The notes under the pieces are model-generated. The model saw only the letters and a list, made by a program, of their open reading frames with translations. It made no database searches and had not been told where the DNA came from. A program made the translations under genes and the position numbers. A stretch of 64,000 bases of DNA from NCBI GenBank assembly GCA_947683625.1, contig CANTUR010000834.1, forward strand, positions 372,001 to 436,000, read 5' to 3'. Shown here one piece after another: positions 1-12,362 of the stretch (position 1 is its first letter; each line of letters opens with the position of its first letter). The stretch is from Mallotus nudiflorus. Taxonomy: Eukaryota; Streptophyta; Magnoliopsida; Malpighiales; Euphorbiaceae.

Positions 1-1317
1 TATGAGAACTAAATGTGTATAATTGTGATTTTCACATTTAAACTTGAAAGGAGTTTTAAATAATATCAAGTGTTGATATTATCTTCTCATTGCCAATTAG
101 ACATGAACCTAGTAAGTCTACACTTAAAAGAGTTTCACAAAATCATCATCCATATTAATCTAATTATTGATTAAAGTGTTTAATCAAATAATTAAGATTA
201 ATGGAATTAGATTTATGCTTTATACAATGATTCTAGCATATTATGAAATTCAATTTAAGTACGGGTTTAATTATTAATTTATACTTAGTTAATATGAGAT
301 AGTAATTAAGGTATTAAATTAATAATATATGTTGTTTCTAATTGGACTTGGATTAATGGCCCAAGTTGTTTGGGCTTAGGCCCAAAAGGGTTTTAGACTA
401 AAGATTAGTCCAAGATGTTAAAAAAGCCCATGGACCTAATCTAAGCCCATTTGTTATATGGATTAGGCTTGGGCCAAGTGTTGGCCTAATTACTAAGCCC
501 AAATCCATGTGAACATGACGTTGTCAAAATTTATCACATTAGGCATGCTTTATCCTTTATGTATATAATGTTGACTATAGGCATGATAAATATTAAGCTT
601 GGCTTATTAGGCTTGTCATGTTAGGCGCACATTATCTTTTATGTGTATAAATTTGACTAGGGCAAAGATAAGGATTAGGTTATTAAGTATAAAGAATGTA
701 TGTAGACATATACATAAGATGTATTAATTCTCTACATAATTCTTGGTGCACTAGATAAGTATACAAGTTGTATACTTATCATGATGAGTTATACACTCAT
801 CATGTGATAAGATTTTGTTTTCTCTATATTATATATTCATAACCTAAGATATGTTTCTAAGGTTAGACACTTTGTGTAAAGACACATAAAAGGAGAGAAA
901 CATATACATAAAATAAACCCTAACTGTTCTTTCAAGGAGAATAAATTAGTGTATGTTTTGTAAAGGTCATTAGAAAGGCTACTTGCAACCAATCTAATCT
1001 AAGCAAGAAGGTGATTTGGTGGAGCTTTGGTGCTTTAAGCTAGAGGCCTAACACTTTGAACTAAAGAATCCAAAGCTTGTAGAATACTTGTAGTCTACAT
1101 CAAACTTATGAGATTGTAAGTATTCTTAAACTTAGACTTCCTAGGTTATTGTTTTACATATTGATGTGTAGTTTAGTTATGTATAAAATGCAAAATGGAT
1201 CTATAGGAATGAAAATCTTCATGTAATGAAGGGTTATGCAATTGAAATTTTTAAAATTTCACTCTATCTAAGGCATGTGCTCACCATACTTGATTGTTGT
1301 ATAACCATTTCCTTTCA
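1..1317 (+). mobile_element. LTR of a Copia-type retrotransposon (family A), 3' part, cut by the window edge
   Basis: This segment matches 46733-48024 and the reverse complement of 57518-58900 almost throughout, including a shared stretch around GGCCCAAGTTGTTTGG and a shared 3' part with the words GGCATGTGCTCACCA. The copy at 57518-59821 is the 3' LTR of a Copia element, so this is the same LTR family (full length about 2.2-2.3 kb). It appears to end at 1317 in CTTTCA, judged by comparison with the CCTTCA terminus of the 57518 copy. No tRNA primer site or gag follows, so it is probably a solo LTR, but the left edge is outside the window. Confidence 0.75.
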
Positions 1318-2769
1318 ACTGGTTGTGGCTCGACCCTAGTCGAACTTGCTCTTAAGGACTAACAATCACTTGGATACAAAAGAGATAAAAACGACTTGTA
1401 GATTTAGGGTTTAGGGTTTTACCATTATTTTTCCACTAAAAGTTTTCATTTTATATTATGTATTTTTAATGATAAAATGTATAGATTTATTTGATAATTT
1501 TGAAGATTGTAATTTTCATGATTATAAGGAATAATTTTAATGAATTACTTATTTTAAAATAGAATAATTCATATTTCTTTTTTTTTTTTTTAAATGTTAA
1601 AGGTTTTAAATAAGAGGTTTAATATTAACATGCATTTTGTTAATATTAATTCACTTGGTAAGGCTTGATTCCACTAAATATTATTTTTTCAAGATTTTTA
1701 CAATTAAGCCATTAATTGTCTTCCTCTGCGCCTGAATTCTTCTTCTCCAAATTCACTATGTATGTTTATTTTTAGAATGACTATACTTTAAAATCATAAG
1801 TATCATAATAGTATAGTCTTTATTGTATTGTTAATATATGGATTTGATGAATTAGAAATATTTATGGACATTGTATTATGAATGAAGCAGTATTGGTTGA
1901 ACATTTTATTTTAGTTGTCTATCTTTGCTTTTACAAATTTTAGTTTTGATCTGGTATAGGGGGAACTCTATCAAATATTGGTTAGAATTTAAAGTATTAG
2001 ATAATTTTAAAGATAGTAAATTCTGAAAGGCTTACTATGGTTTCAGAAGCTTCACATTTTCCTATTCCTTAGTACTGGTCATGTGCCCTAAATTCAGGTC
2101 ATAACAAAGTTGGCACAGTGGAATTTGTTGAATTAATATCCTTTTAGTCATGAGTTTCTATCTTTTCTTGAAACTAATATAGTGATTAGGTTAATAATTG
2201 TCACTTGTTGTCATCATTTCTTTTAGAGTTAACATGTACATTAGTATCCTTAGTATGTATTGAATTTTGTGATTTCTGTGCCCTTTAAGAATGAGGTGAA
2301 CACAATGTGCTCCTGTTATAGAAGTAGCATATGATGATTATCAGCAATCCATTTAAAATTAAGCTATAGTTCCAACCCCCTACTTAACTAACTAAAAGGA
2401 GGAGTAGGCCAAAAGCAGCAATATCTAAAAATTAAGCGCAACAACCATAAGTATAACAAATAGCCTTAGAAATTGAATTGTAACATTTATGGTTGGAGTA
2501 GTAGGAATAACTCAAGGCCTAGCTACACTAAACCAAGTTATAACATTACTATAATAGATGCTTCAATAGAGAAACTAAGGAATGTCAAATGTTGATGGTG
2601 CACTCTTAAAATATAGGATTGGTAGAGTCCCTTTTAATGGTATAAGAGATGCCTTAAAATTTATTAATAAAATTAAGTCACAAACTAGGATAGGGTACCT
2701 AAATTATTAAAAGATTCTTATTATAGAGCAGTTAATTCAAGCAAGATTAGTTTAGGCAATCCATACAAC
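1318..2769. other. No gene recognised; AT-rich spacer
   Basis: I see no supported coding frame. The stretch holds two adjacent TTTAGGG units near 1405-1421, a poly-T run near 1578, and AT-rich sequence that leads into the decayed Gypsy gag. Sequence after about 2340 could be untranslated leader of that Gypsy element, but no LTR boundary or primer site was found. Confidence 0.5.
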
Positions 2770-3480
2770 CCTATATGAACATTATGTCCTGGCTAGAGTT
2801 TAAAGAGAAGTTTTAAGATATTTGTGTCCACTTGCATTAAGGTATGGTTTTAAGTGGCAATTGTTTCACATTAATAGATGTAATAGATTAATTAAAAACT
2901 ATGCTAGAGAGTAAATTAGATTGTCGTGGCATGTAGAAATGATGAGGGATGAGCAGAGAGAGGTTAAGTTATATATGATTAGTTTGGGGCTAACATTTAT
3001 AGGGATATGTATAAAGGGTTGTACTTTAGAAAGTGTCATAGAAGAGGCTAGATTACAAAAAATGGGGCATACAAGATAGGGACGAATTCTAACCCATATG
3101 TAACTGGAGATAGCAAGATAGTAGGAGCCTATAATATATAGTAGCATATATTTTAAATGGTTGGTGATGGTCTTCAAATAGGTAGTACTTCTCAAAAGAA
3201 ATTTAGAGGGCACCATAGACATAGGAGTGGAAGACAAAATGAAAGAAGAAATAGCCTATTAAATTTGGACTAGGAGCTAGTAGTAGAAATAGTTATTAAA
3301 GTTCAGGGTATAGTAGTACATACTTAAGTTCAGTGCATGTCCTAACTATGGTTGAGTACATTAAGGGCCCATGCCATCTATGATCAAGAGTTAGTTTCAA
3401 ATGCGATCATATTAGGCATTTTGTTAGATCATGCCTTAATTCTCATTATTAGTAGGCATACCTATAGGATTCATTTACCA
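2770..3480 (+). pseudogene. gag: Decayed Gypsy gag
   Basis: Gag is the capsid and nucleic-acid-binding protein of Ty3/Gypsy elements. Near 2786 the + strand translates to MSWLEFKEKF, which matches the start of the gag domain of plant Gypsy elements. The block 2920-3110 carries the family pattern of EMMRDEQREVKLYMISLGL followed by VIEEARLQKM. Near 3393-3436 is a degraded zinc knuckle reading KCDHIRHFVRSC, where the second cysteine has become histidine. Several stops break the frame. It lies upstream of Gypsy protease and RT remains on the same strand. Confidence 0.65.
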
Positions 3481-3519
3481 TAACTATTTAACTAGTAAAG
3501 CAGGCCCCTCCCCCATTTA

Positions 3520-5227
3520 ATACACCAATGTACCTTTAGTAAATTGGTGCTCAATTTGTGAGCTAGTGGGGTCATGGTTCAGGAGGTAAATTTAGTGAAA
3601 GATCTGATGGCCAAGGGTTTGCATAACCTTATACTTCTTAATAAGGAGGCTGAGGACAAGCTCAGAATTTCACTTTTATCCCTTAGGAGCTCAGGCATCT
3701 AATGTAGCTATTGTAGGTACTCATATGTCATAGAATTTTACTTGATCCTTACGTATCATTTTTTTTATATATCCTATATTTGCTTTAAATATGGGATGAC
3801 AACTGTTTAAATAGTTAGTTCCATTATCTGTGGCAACTCCCTATAGTGACAAATTGGAGATAGGTATAGTTTTTCCACTTAGTCTAATGTTGGTTAAGGG
3901 CAGAGAGTTGTTTTTATATTTAGTCTTATTGGATGTAATTGATTTTAATGTAATTTTAGAAATGGATTAGTTGGCCTAACACTATGCTATATTGGATTAT
4001 TAGAAGAAAGAGGAGATTTTTAGAATCCTAAATGATGTAGAATTTCAATCTAAAGGTGATATAGGTCCAATGCCTCAGAATCTTATTTTTGTAATCATAA
4101 CTAGAAAGATGCTTAGAAGGGATATCAAGGCTATTTGGATGTGATTAGAGATATAAAAGTAGATAGGGAATAATTGAGAGTGTGCCAATTGTGTGTGAAT
4201 TTTCAAATATCTTTTCCTGAAAAGTTATTGTGATTACCACTATAAGTAAAATTTTGTATCAATGTTGTACTTGGTACATATCCTATCTCTATGCCACCTT
4301 ATAAGATGACATTTGTAGAGTTGAATGAGCTTAAATAATATTTTTAAGAGTTACTAAACAATGGTTTCATTAAAGCTAAAACATCTCTTTAAGGTGCATC
4401 AGTTTTGTTTATAAAGAAGAAATATGGCAACCTTTGACTTTGTATCGACTATAGATAGTTGAACAAACTCACCATTAAAAAAAATATCCTCTCCTGATGA
4501 TTGATGACTTGGTTGACCAACTTCAAAGATCCCAAAGTTTATCTAAGGTTGACTTGAGATCGAGATATCATCAGTTGAGGATCAAAAGTTGAGATATACC
4601 TAAAACTACATTTTTTTTAATAAAATATGGCCATTATGAATTTTTGGTAATGTATTTTAGATTGGCAAATGTCTTAATACCTTTCATAGATTTGATGAAT
4701 GAGGTGTTTAACCAATTCTTTGACTGATTTGTGATAGTATTTATCGATGATATTTTGGTGTATTATAAGAGTTTGGAGCGACATGCTATGCATTTAAGGA
4801 TGATACTTTAGATTTTGAGAGAGCATCATTGTATGCCAATTTTTAAAAATGTGAGTTTTTTTAGACTAAGTGGAATTTTAAGACACATGGTATCTAGGAA
4901 TGGTATCCAAGTGGATCCCAATAATATTGAAACCTTTATAGAATGGCCAAGATTCATAAATGTCATAGAAGTAAGAAGTTTTCTAAATTAGGTGCTTATA
5001 ATAGGAGATTTATGAAAGATTTCTTTAAGATTGTTATACCTTTAATAAGAATGGCCTAGAAAAATGCTAAATTTATAGATCAACAAATATGAGGAGCATT
5101 TTCAGTTGCTTAAAGATGGGCTAACCCCATTAACATTACCTTTGGGTAATAACGGTTACACAATGCCTTATGATGATTCGCTCGAGGTATCTTTTAATGC
5201 AGAATGGGAGAGTAATTTCTTATGCTT
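3520..5227 (+). pseudogene. pol: Decayed Gypsy pol: protease, reverse transcriptase and start of RNase H
   Basis: Pol of a Ty3/Gypsy element. The protease end is visible at about 3925-4020 as LDVIDFNVILEMD followed by HYAILDY, both family hallmarks. RT follows: around 4410-4460 there is KKKYGNL and CIDYR, and the catalytic block VFIDDILVYYKS is at about 4738-4773. RNase H begins near 5050, and at 5190-5227 the frame reads QNGRVISYA before it is cut by the Copia element. Many in-frame stops (often TAG where the family has tryptophan) show long decay. The frame resumes at 15721. Integrase is not seen. Confidence 0.75.
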
Positions 5228-6287
5228 TGTTGACCATTTGCATGATCAAATTCCTAATTTTAGACTTTGACAAACAATTTAGACTCTAATAATTTCTTTC
5301 AAGCGTGTAGGAACTTATTTGTATCAAAATTATTAGTTCAAACATGAAAATACAAAATACTGTCATTATATTGTATTTCAGTGAAGTATAATATCCAAAT
5401 ATTATACCTAAAGTATCCAGAGCTTTTATGTATCAAAAAGAGACATTTTTTGGACTTACAATGATCCCCTTATGAGCATCTCATGAGCAGAAGCTTTGTG
5501 AGAGAAAAATTAAGCAAAGAGACAATGTCGCTCATGAGCACTATTCACTTATGAGCAGCTTGTGAGGGCAATCCTGATAGCTCCAAACTATCATTTTTAA
5601 ATGCAATGGCTAGTATTTTCATTCCTCATGAGCCAGAACTTGTTGCTCATGATCGTGGGCAGCATTTCGATAGAAATAAGTTCAAGATGATTCAAAAATC
5701 AATAAGAGATGTTAGAGACATGTTTAATATATCCAAGAGCCATATTTTTTAGTGTTGATCTATATAAACACTCCATAGAGTTTAATTGAAGTTTTAAGAA
5801 ACTTTTTTACTCATTATACTCTCTTAAGCATTCAATTAAACTCTCAAAACTCTCTTTAATTTCATTTCATATTTGTATAACTCTTGTGAGAGTTGGTGAG
5901 TGTTAGAATAGATATTCTTATTCTTTTATTTTTTGGGATTAAGAATTTGGGAAGTGAGATTCTATTCTAGTGGAATTGATTTAAGTGTTTACCATTAAAA
6001 CACTTGGGATTTGGTTTTAAAGTGAGCCTTAAAAACTTAAGTTGTAAGGTTGTAAGAGTGAGCCATAAAACTCTTGTGTAATCTTAATCTTATGAATAAG
6101 ATTGTGGGTGATTGAAAATCCTAACTTATAGATAAGTTAGGTGGAGATGTGAGAATCCAAACTCCTTAAATTCTTGTGTTCGTCATTCTTCCTTCTCAAT
6201 ATTCCTTCAACTCTTACAAAGAATTCTTTTAATTTCCTATTTTTATTCAATAGCCTTATTCACCCCCCCCCCTTTAAGGTAATTTTA
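5228..6287 (+). repeat. 5' LTR of the Sirevirus-like element
   Basis: It begins TGTTGACC at 5228 and ends about 6287, just before the primer site. It matches 14645-15720 along its length with scattered differences. A cluster of short palindromes built on CTCATGAG lies at 5470-5660. A TATA box TATATAAA is at 5761-5768 and is probably the element's own promoter. The C-run with the TTCACC lead-in is at 6258-6272. Confidence 0.85.
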
Positions 6288-6289
6288 TT

Positions 6290-6302
6290 TGGTATTAGAG
6301 CT
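6290..6302 (+). other. Primer binding site (initiator tRNA-Met type), degraded
   Basis: TGGTATTAGAGCT stands three bases after the LTR end. It differs from the usual plant TGGTATCAGAGC by C to T, in keeping with methylated-cytosine decay across the element. Confidence 0.75.
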
Positions 6303-6338
6303 TGAATTTTAGGAACTTAATTGCTAGAATATAAGATC

Positions 6339-7810
6339 ATGGGGAGTGAATCACAAAACATTTCTTCACTTAGATCATTCTTTGATGGTAGTGACTATCC
6401 TCATTAGAAGTTCAAAATGGATCTATACCTTAATTGTGATTCCATAAAACTTTAGGATATTGTCCTAAAAGGTTGGAAACTGCTTACAACTACCATTAAT
6501 GGTATGGTAACTACTCTTACAAGAAGCCAATGGAATAATGAACAAAAAGAGAAAAATCATAAAAATAAAAAGGCTATTATCACTCTAGTCTCTTCCATGA
6601 CAAGAGAAGAAAGAGGCAAGCTTCAACATTGCATGTCGGCTAAGGAAATGTAGGAGACCTTGGAAAATCATTATGAAGGCAATATGCAAGTTAGAAGTAA
6701 GAAGGTTCAACTTCACATGTATAAATATAAACTCTTTAAGATGAAGCCTTAAGAGTCAATCATAGAGATGAAAAATTGACTCAATGCTCTTCTCACAACC
6801 CTTAAGAAACTTGGTAAACATTTCACCAAAGAAGAGGTAAACAATAAGATTCTAAGAAACCTACCAAAGAAGGATTAGGAATCTCGGGTAACTTTAACTG
6901 AGAAAGCTTAAGACCTTTCTACTATTTCCATCGATGTGCTTATTAGAAAGCTCTTAACGCATGATCTTATAATTAAGCAAAGAGGAGAAGAATAAGAAGA
7001 AAAGGAGAAAAAGAAAAGCATTGCTCTAAAAGATTTATAAAATGAAAGTAAAGATGAAAGTCTTGAAGACTCTAGTGATGAAAATGGTGATGTTGCCATG
7101 CTTATAAGAATTTTCAAAAAATTCTTAAGAAAGAAAAATTTCTTAAGAACTAGGGAATCCAATAAAAAGTATGAAGCAGAAAGAAGTCATTTGCTATGAA
7201 TGCAAGAAACTAAGATACATAAGAAGTGAGTGCCCCAAACTCAAATTCAAGAACAAAGGAGCAAAATTTTTTTTTAAAAAAAGGCATTCAAAGCTACTTG
7301 GGATGATGACTCCTCCAAATCCAAAAAGAAAAAAGAATAATAAGAAATTACCAATCTTTGCTTCATGACTCTTAAAGATGAAAAAAAGTACCATATACTC
7401 TTAACTCTTTTTGTGATTAATATTGTACTTATGATGAATATGATGATGATAATAATGTTGAGAGCTCTATTATGAGTAAACTCTTGCTTAAATGCAAAAG
7501 TCTACTTTCTAGGAAGAAACATTATGAGTTAACTCTTACTTAAATGCATGAGTTAACTAGCTTAACCAAGGAATTCAAAAATTTAAAGATTGAGTTTTCT
7601 AAATTTGTTAAGTCAAATGAGAAACTTACTTGTGATTTAAAATCTTCAAATTCCTTAAAAGAGCAACTTAAGAAAGCAAATAATGAAATCATATAATTTC
7701 TAATGAGGTAGTTGAGCTAAAAAATTCCATATTGAAATTCCAAAGGGGAAAAGAGAGTCTAGATAATTTACTTGAATTTTAAAATTTCATGGAAATACTC
7801 ATGGAAATGG
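6339..7810 (+). pseudogene. gag: Decayed Sirevirus-like gag
   Basis: The frame opens with ATG at 6339 (MGSESQNISSL). It runs through a Copia-type gag core (for example NEQKEKNHKNKKAI and GKLQHCMSAKEM) with stops where the family has tryptophan or glutamine. At 7195-7240 is a zinc knuckle CYECKKLRYIRSEC in which the histidine is tyrosine. It is followed by a basic stretch with FFKKRHSKLLG and then by a lysine- and glutamate-rich segment (7540-7700) that looks like a coiled coil, as in long Sirevirus gags. The gene would form the virus-like particle and package element RNA. Stops and at least one frame change make it non-functional. Confidence 0.8.
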
Positions 7811-8239
7811 ACATGTTAATGGAATGACCTCATCTTCATCTTCACCACATATTAAATTTATTAAAGCATCATGCAATTCCATTTATTCTACCTTTAAACT
7901 GATTGAGACTCAAGCTTTCAAAGCTAATAAGTATCATATATCAAATATTAAAGGAAAGTCTTATAAGATTCAATCCTATATGACACAAAGAGGTAAGTCT
8001 TGTGCTAGAAAAGCACAACCCAAACATGCCTACATGTACACTAGACACAACACTCATAAGCATGTTGCACAACACAATGCACCTAAATATGTTACATAAA
8101 CCTATCAAAATACACATTGCCTTTCTCAATGCATGTCTTATACTATGACTTAAAATAATAGGAGATACACACCACCTTAATACCAAAGGTACGTCTCATT
8201 TTCTAAGCAATCATATGCACCTAGAAGAAATAGGTTCAT

Positions 8240-9730
8240 AAATGTTGAATGTTCATATTGCATGATCAAAGGACATACTAACACTATATGTTTCTATAGA
8301 ATACTATATATGAATTTACTTCGTTTGAATTATCTTGAAACTAAACAACCTAGACTAAGAAAGGTTTACGTTTAAAAGAACACTTAAATTATTTTGTGTA
8401 GGTGTGCTTGAAATCCATAAGAATAAAAAGCAAGTGGTATCTTGATAGTGGATGTTCAAGGCACATGACGGGAGACAAGGAACGATTCAACAAGGTTGAT
8501 GCAAAAGAAGGACATGTAACATTCAAAGACAATGCCAAAGGAAAGATAGTAGGCATTGGAGAAATTGGTAATCCTTAACCTTATCCGTACATCTTTTGTT
8601 ACTTATTGATGGTCTTAAACATAATTTGCTTAGTATAATTCAATTATGTGACATAGGAAATAAAGTGACTTTCTATCCTAAAAATTACTTTGCGAGTAGT
8701 CTTGATGAGAACAAAATATTTTTTAGTGGTTAAAGGATAGATAATGTTTATGTTATTGATTTGAACAAGATTGATAACAAAGACATCAAATGCTTAATGT
8801 CTATTTTCCATGACACATAGATGGTATAGAAGGTTATGACATGCAAATTTTGAGTTTTTGAATGATCTTTGTAAACATGAACTTGTGATTGGATTACCTA
8901 AGCTTGAATTCACTAAGGATAAACCTTGTGATATTTTTTAAAAGGGAAAACAATTCAAGTCCTTATTTAAGCTAAAAAATATAGTGTCCACTTCTAGACC
9001 ACTTGAACTTATACATATGGATTTATTTGGACTAATTAGAGTTGTTAGTCATAGTGGAATGCACTATGCATATATATTGGTTTATGATTACTCAATATTT
9101 ATTTTGGTATATTTTCTTGCTCATAAGAATTAAGCATTTAAAAGCTTTTAAAAATTTTGCAAAAAGAGTTTAAAAAGAAAAAGGGTTTTGTATTTCTTTT
9201 ATTAGAAGTGATCATGGAACCGAATTTGATAGTGAATTTTTTAAAACCTATTGCAATGAAAATGGTATTTCACATTCATTTTCTTCTCCTAAACTCCTCA
9301 ACAAAATGGAGTAGCTGAACGTAAAAATAGAACTCTTATGGAAATGGTAGAACAATGCTTCATGAGTATAATTTGCCTCCATACTTTTAGGCATAAGCTG
9401 TTAACACGTCTTATTATATTTCAAATAGAGTTTTCAAAAGACTAATTTTAAATAAAACTTCTTATGAGCTATGGAACAATAGAAAACTCAAAAAATCATA
9501 TCTAAGAGTATTTGGATGCAAGTGCTTTATATTAAACACTAATGATAATCTTGGAAAAGTTGCTTTTAAAGCTGATAAAGGAATTTTCCTAGGTATTCTA
9601 CTTCTAGTAAAGCATATAGAGTCTTTAATAAAAGAACTCTAGTAGTTGAAGAGTTAATAAATGTTGTATTTAATGAATCAAACTAACTTAATCCTAGAAA
9701 GGATGTTTGTAGTGTTGATGATCTTGTAGC
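8240..9730 (+). pseudogene. pol: Decayed Copia protease and integrase
   Basis: At about 8250-8290 a second cysteine/histidine motif (YCMIKGHTNTIC) precedes the aspartic protease block KWYLDSGCSRHMTGD at about 8431. The DSG triplet is intact. The pre-integrase part follows, then integrase segments with TSRPLELIHMDLFG near 8991, HSFS near 9272 and QQNGVAERKNRTLMEM near 9300. The QNGVAERKNR motif is a Copia integrase signature and comes just after the catalytic region. Several stops and frame shifts break this part. Confidence 0.8.
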
Positions 9731-9743
9731 TGACAAAGAGATT

Positions 9744-11502
9744 ATGGATACTCAAGAAGAAAATGCTAATAAGCCTTTGGAACTTGAAGGTCTAAGTAAG
9801 AAGGAAAATGAGGAAATATCTCAACCTATCTTAAAGTATGAATTTCTAAAGGATTGGCAATTTAAGAAAACTCATCCTCAAAACCTTATCATAGATGACA
9901 CTGCAAAAGGGGTGACTACTAGGTCTAAACTTAAATATATTATAAATTTAGCCTTTATTTCTCAAATTGAACCTAAAAATATTAATTATGCATTGAGTGA
10001 TGAATTTTAGGGCCTTGCTATTCAAGAATAGTTAAATTAATTTGAGAGAAACAAGGTTTGGATGTTGATTCCTAGACCTAAACATCATCCTATTAAAAGC
10101 ACCAAATGAATGTTAAAAAATAAGATGAATGAACAAGGTGTCATAACTAAACAAAGCTAGACCAATAACTAAAGGTTATAATAAAAAAGAAGGCATTGAT
10201 TATGATGAAACCTTTGCCCCCATTGCAAGGTTGGAAGATATTAGAATGCTACTTGCATTTGCATCATTCATGAATTTTAAACTTTGTCAAATGGATGTTA
10301 AAAGTGGATTCTTAAATGGTTTCATTGAAAAGGAGGTGTATGTTGAGCAACCTCTGGGTTTTGAAAGTTTTAATTTTCCTAATCATGTATTTAAACTTTT
10401 AAAAGCTTTATATGGATTGAAACAAGCTCTAAGAGCTTAGTATGAAAGATTGAGTAACTTTCTTTTAGAAAAAGGTTTTTCTAAAGGAAAAGTTGACAAA
10501 ACTCTTTTCATAAAGAAATTCAACCATGATTTATTAATTGTTCAAATTTATATTGATGACATTATTTTCGGTGCTACTAACCATTAATTGTGTGAGGAAT
10601 TTTCTAAGTTAATGCAAAGAGAATTCGAGATAAGTATGCTAAGAGAACTCAAATTCTTCTTTGGACTTCAAATCAAGTAATGCAAAGGTGGGACTTTCAT
10701 CAATCAAACTAAATACGCTAGGGACATTCTTAAGAATTTTGGTATGGATAGAGCTAAATCAAGCAAGACTCCTATGAGTTCCACTACCAAACTCAACAAA
10801 GACAAGAATGGTAAACCAGTTAATGAAAAGCAATTTAGAGGGATGATCGAATCCCTTCTTTATTTAACTACTAGTAGACCTGATATTATGTTTGCTACTT
10901 ACTTATGTGCTAGATTTCAGTCAAGTCCTAGAGAGTCAAATTTGAATGGTATTAAAATAATTTTCAAATATCTTTGTGGTACAATGCATTTAAGACTTTG
11001 GTATCATAGGAGTTCTTCCTTTGACTTAATTAGTTATTCTAATGCAGACTTTTTTGGTAGTTTACTAGATAGAAAAAGCACTTTCAAAACTTGTCAAAAT
11101 TTAGGTAATTTCTTAGTTTCTTAGTTTAGTAAGAAACAAGTTTCGATTGCCTTGTCCACTACTGAAGTAGAATATGTGGCAGTTAGTTGTTGTTGCACAC
11201 AAGTTTTATGGCAAAAATAACAACTTTTGGACTATGACATTGATATTAATCACATTCCAATTAAATGTGACAATACAAGTGCTATAAACCTTAATAAGAA
11301 TCCCATTCAGCATTCTAGAACTAAGCATATTGATGTTAGACATCATTTATTGTGTGATCATGTGCAAAATGGTGATATTTTTCTTAATTTTGTTGTTACT
11401 GATCATCAATTAACAAACATCTTTACCAAGCCTCTTTGTGAGGAAAGATTAAATTTTATTAAGTATGAACTTGGTATGATTGATGGTTTAAGCTTGTCTT
11501 GA
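9744..11502 (+). pseudogene. pol: Decayed Copia reverse transcriptase and RNase H
   Basis: A poorly conserved linker (9744-10010) leads to RT. RT shows CQMDVKSGFLNGFIEKEVY at about 10279 and ALYGLKQALRA at about 10408, where a TAG replaces the usual tryptophan. The catalytic box is YIDDIIFG near 10550. RNase H includes TSRPDIMFA (10875), LSTTEVEYVA (11155) and CDNTSAINLNKNP with SRTKHIDVRHH near 11270-11345. The frame ends with TGA at 11500-11502. The order RT then RNase H after integrase is that of Copia. Only a few stops interrupt the frame, so it is the best preserved part of the element. Confidence 0.85.
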
Positions 11503-12078
11503 TGACTTATTTAATTGCTTAATTAATGATTTGATTCTTGTGTAATCATGTTCTTCACTAATGTTTAGTTTCTGTTTATTTTCTGTATTTGATACCATCA
11601 CATAAATTCTTGCTTTATCATGATTCATATATTCTTGGTTTATTTTTGGTGTCTAATTCTCTATCATAATTATTTATTAATAAAATTTATTTTTTTTTTC
11701 ATGTGAAAATTTTATCTGAAAAAATATTTGCTATTTAAACAATTAATTATTAAACTTTATTTAATTTATTAATCATTTAAGTAAGCAAATTTATTTCAAG
11801 AATATAATTTATTAATTTCTCATTTGCATGATTTATTTTTAATAATTATTTAAAATAATTTTTTTTGACTTGCTATTGTTAATTTATGATAATGTTTGTT
11901 AAAGTATTTAATTTAGTTGTGATTTGTTCTATTTGATTATTAATTTAGTGCATAAGGACTTATTTGTCACATTTTGAGGACCTAATTGCAAAGATTTTGA
12001 AAGTTTAGGGGCCTTCCAGCTTTTTTTTGTCATGACCTGCTGAGCTCGTGACCGTTGCAAGTTGACTTGTCCAGTGCT

Positions 12079-12248
12079 GCTCATAAGTGAACGACTCATG
12101 AGCAGCAATCTGACAAGTAACAACACCCAGTTCTATTGGGATTATAATTCTTTTTAACTTCGTCCTTCTTTAAAATAGTAACCTATATTTTTTTAATACT
12201 TTTAGGACTTTATTTGATTATTTTAACCTTACTTCTTACCTATATAAA
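12079..12248 (+). promoter_or_regulatory. Putative internal promoter resembling the element's LTR
   Basis: At 12079-12106 two CTCAT(A/G)AG palindrome-like words are spaced as in the LTRs (5530-5559 and 14956-14984), including the shared end ACTCATGAGCAGC or a close variant. A TATA box TATATAAA follows at 12241-12248, with the same surroundings as the LTR TATA (5761-5768). The next ATG in the extra ORF is 115 bases further on. The promoter role is inferred from this likeness. Confidence 0.45.
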
Positions 12249-12362
12249 CCCCTCAAACTATTCTTTTAATCCTCATATCATTGCCTTTGCATCCAAACTC
12301 CTTTCAAAAAATCATTTTTCCTCTTTAAAATTCTTCACTCTTAGCTCTTCCATCGTATCATC

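Noticed and set aside
1318..1335. Primer binding site after the LTR at 1-1317
   Set aside because: TGGTTGTGGCTCG does not match tRNA-Met or another usual primer well, and no gag follows.
1405..1421. Telomere-like TTTAGGG units
   Set aside because: Only about two units, too few to call an interstitial telomere.
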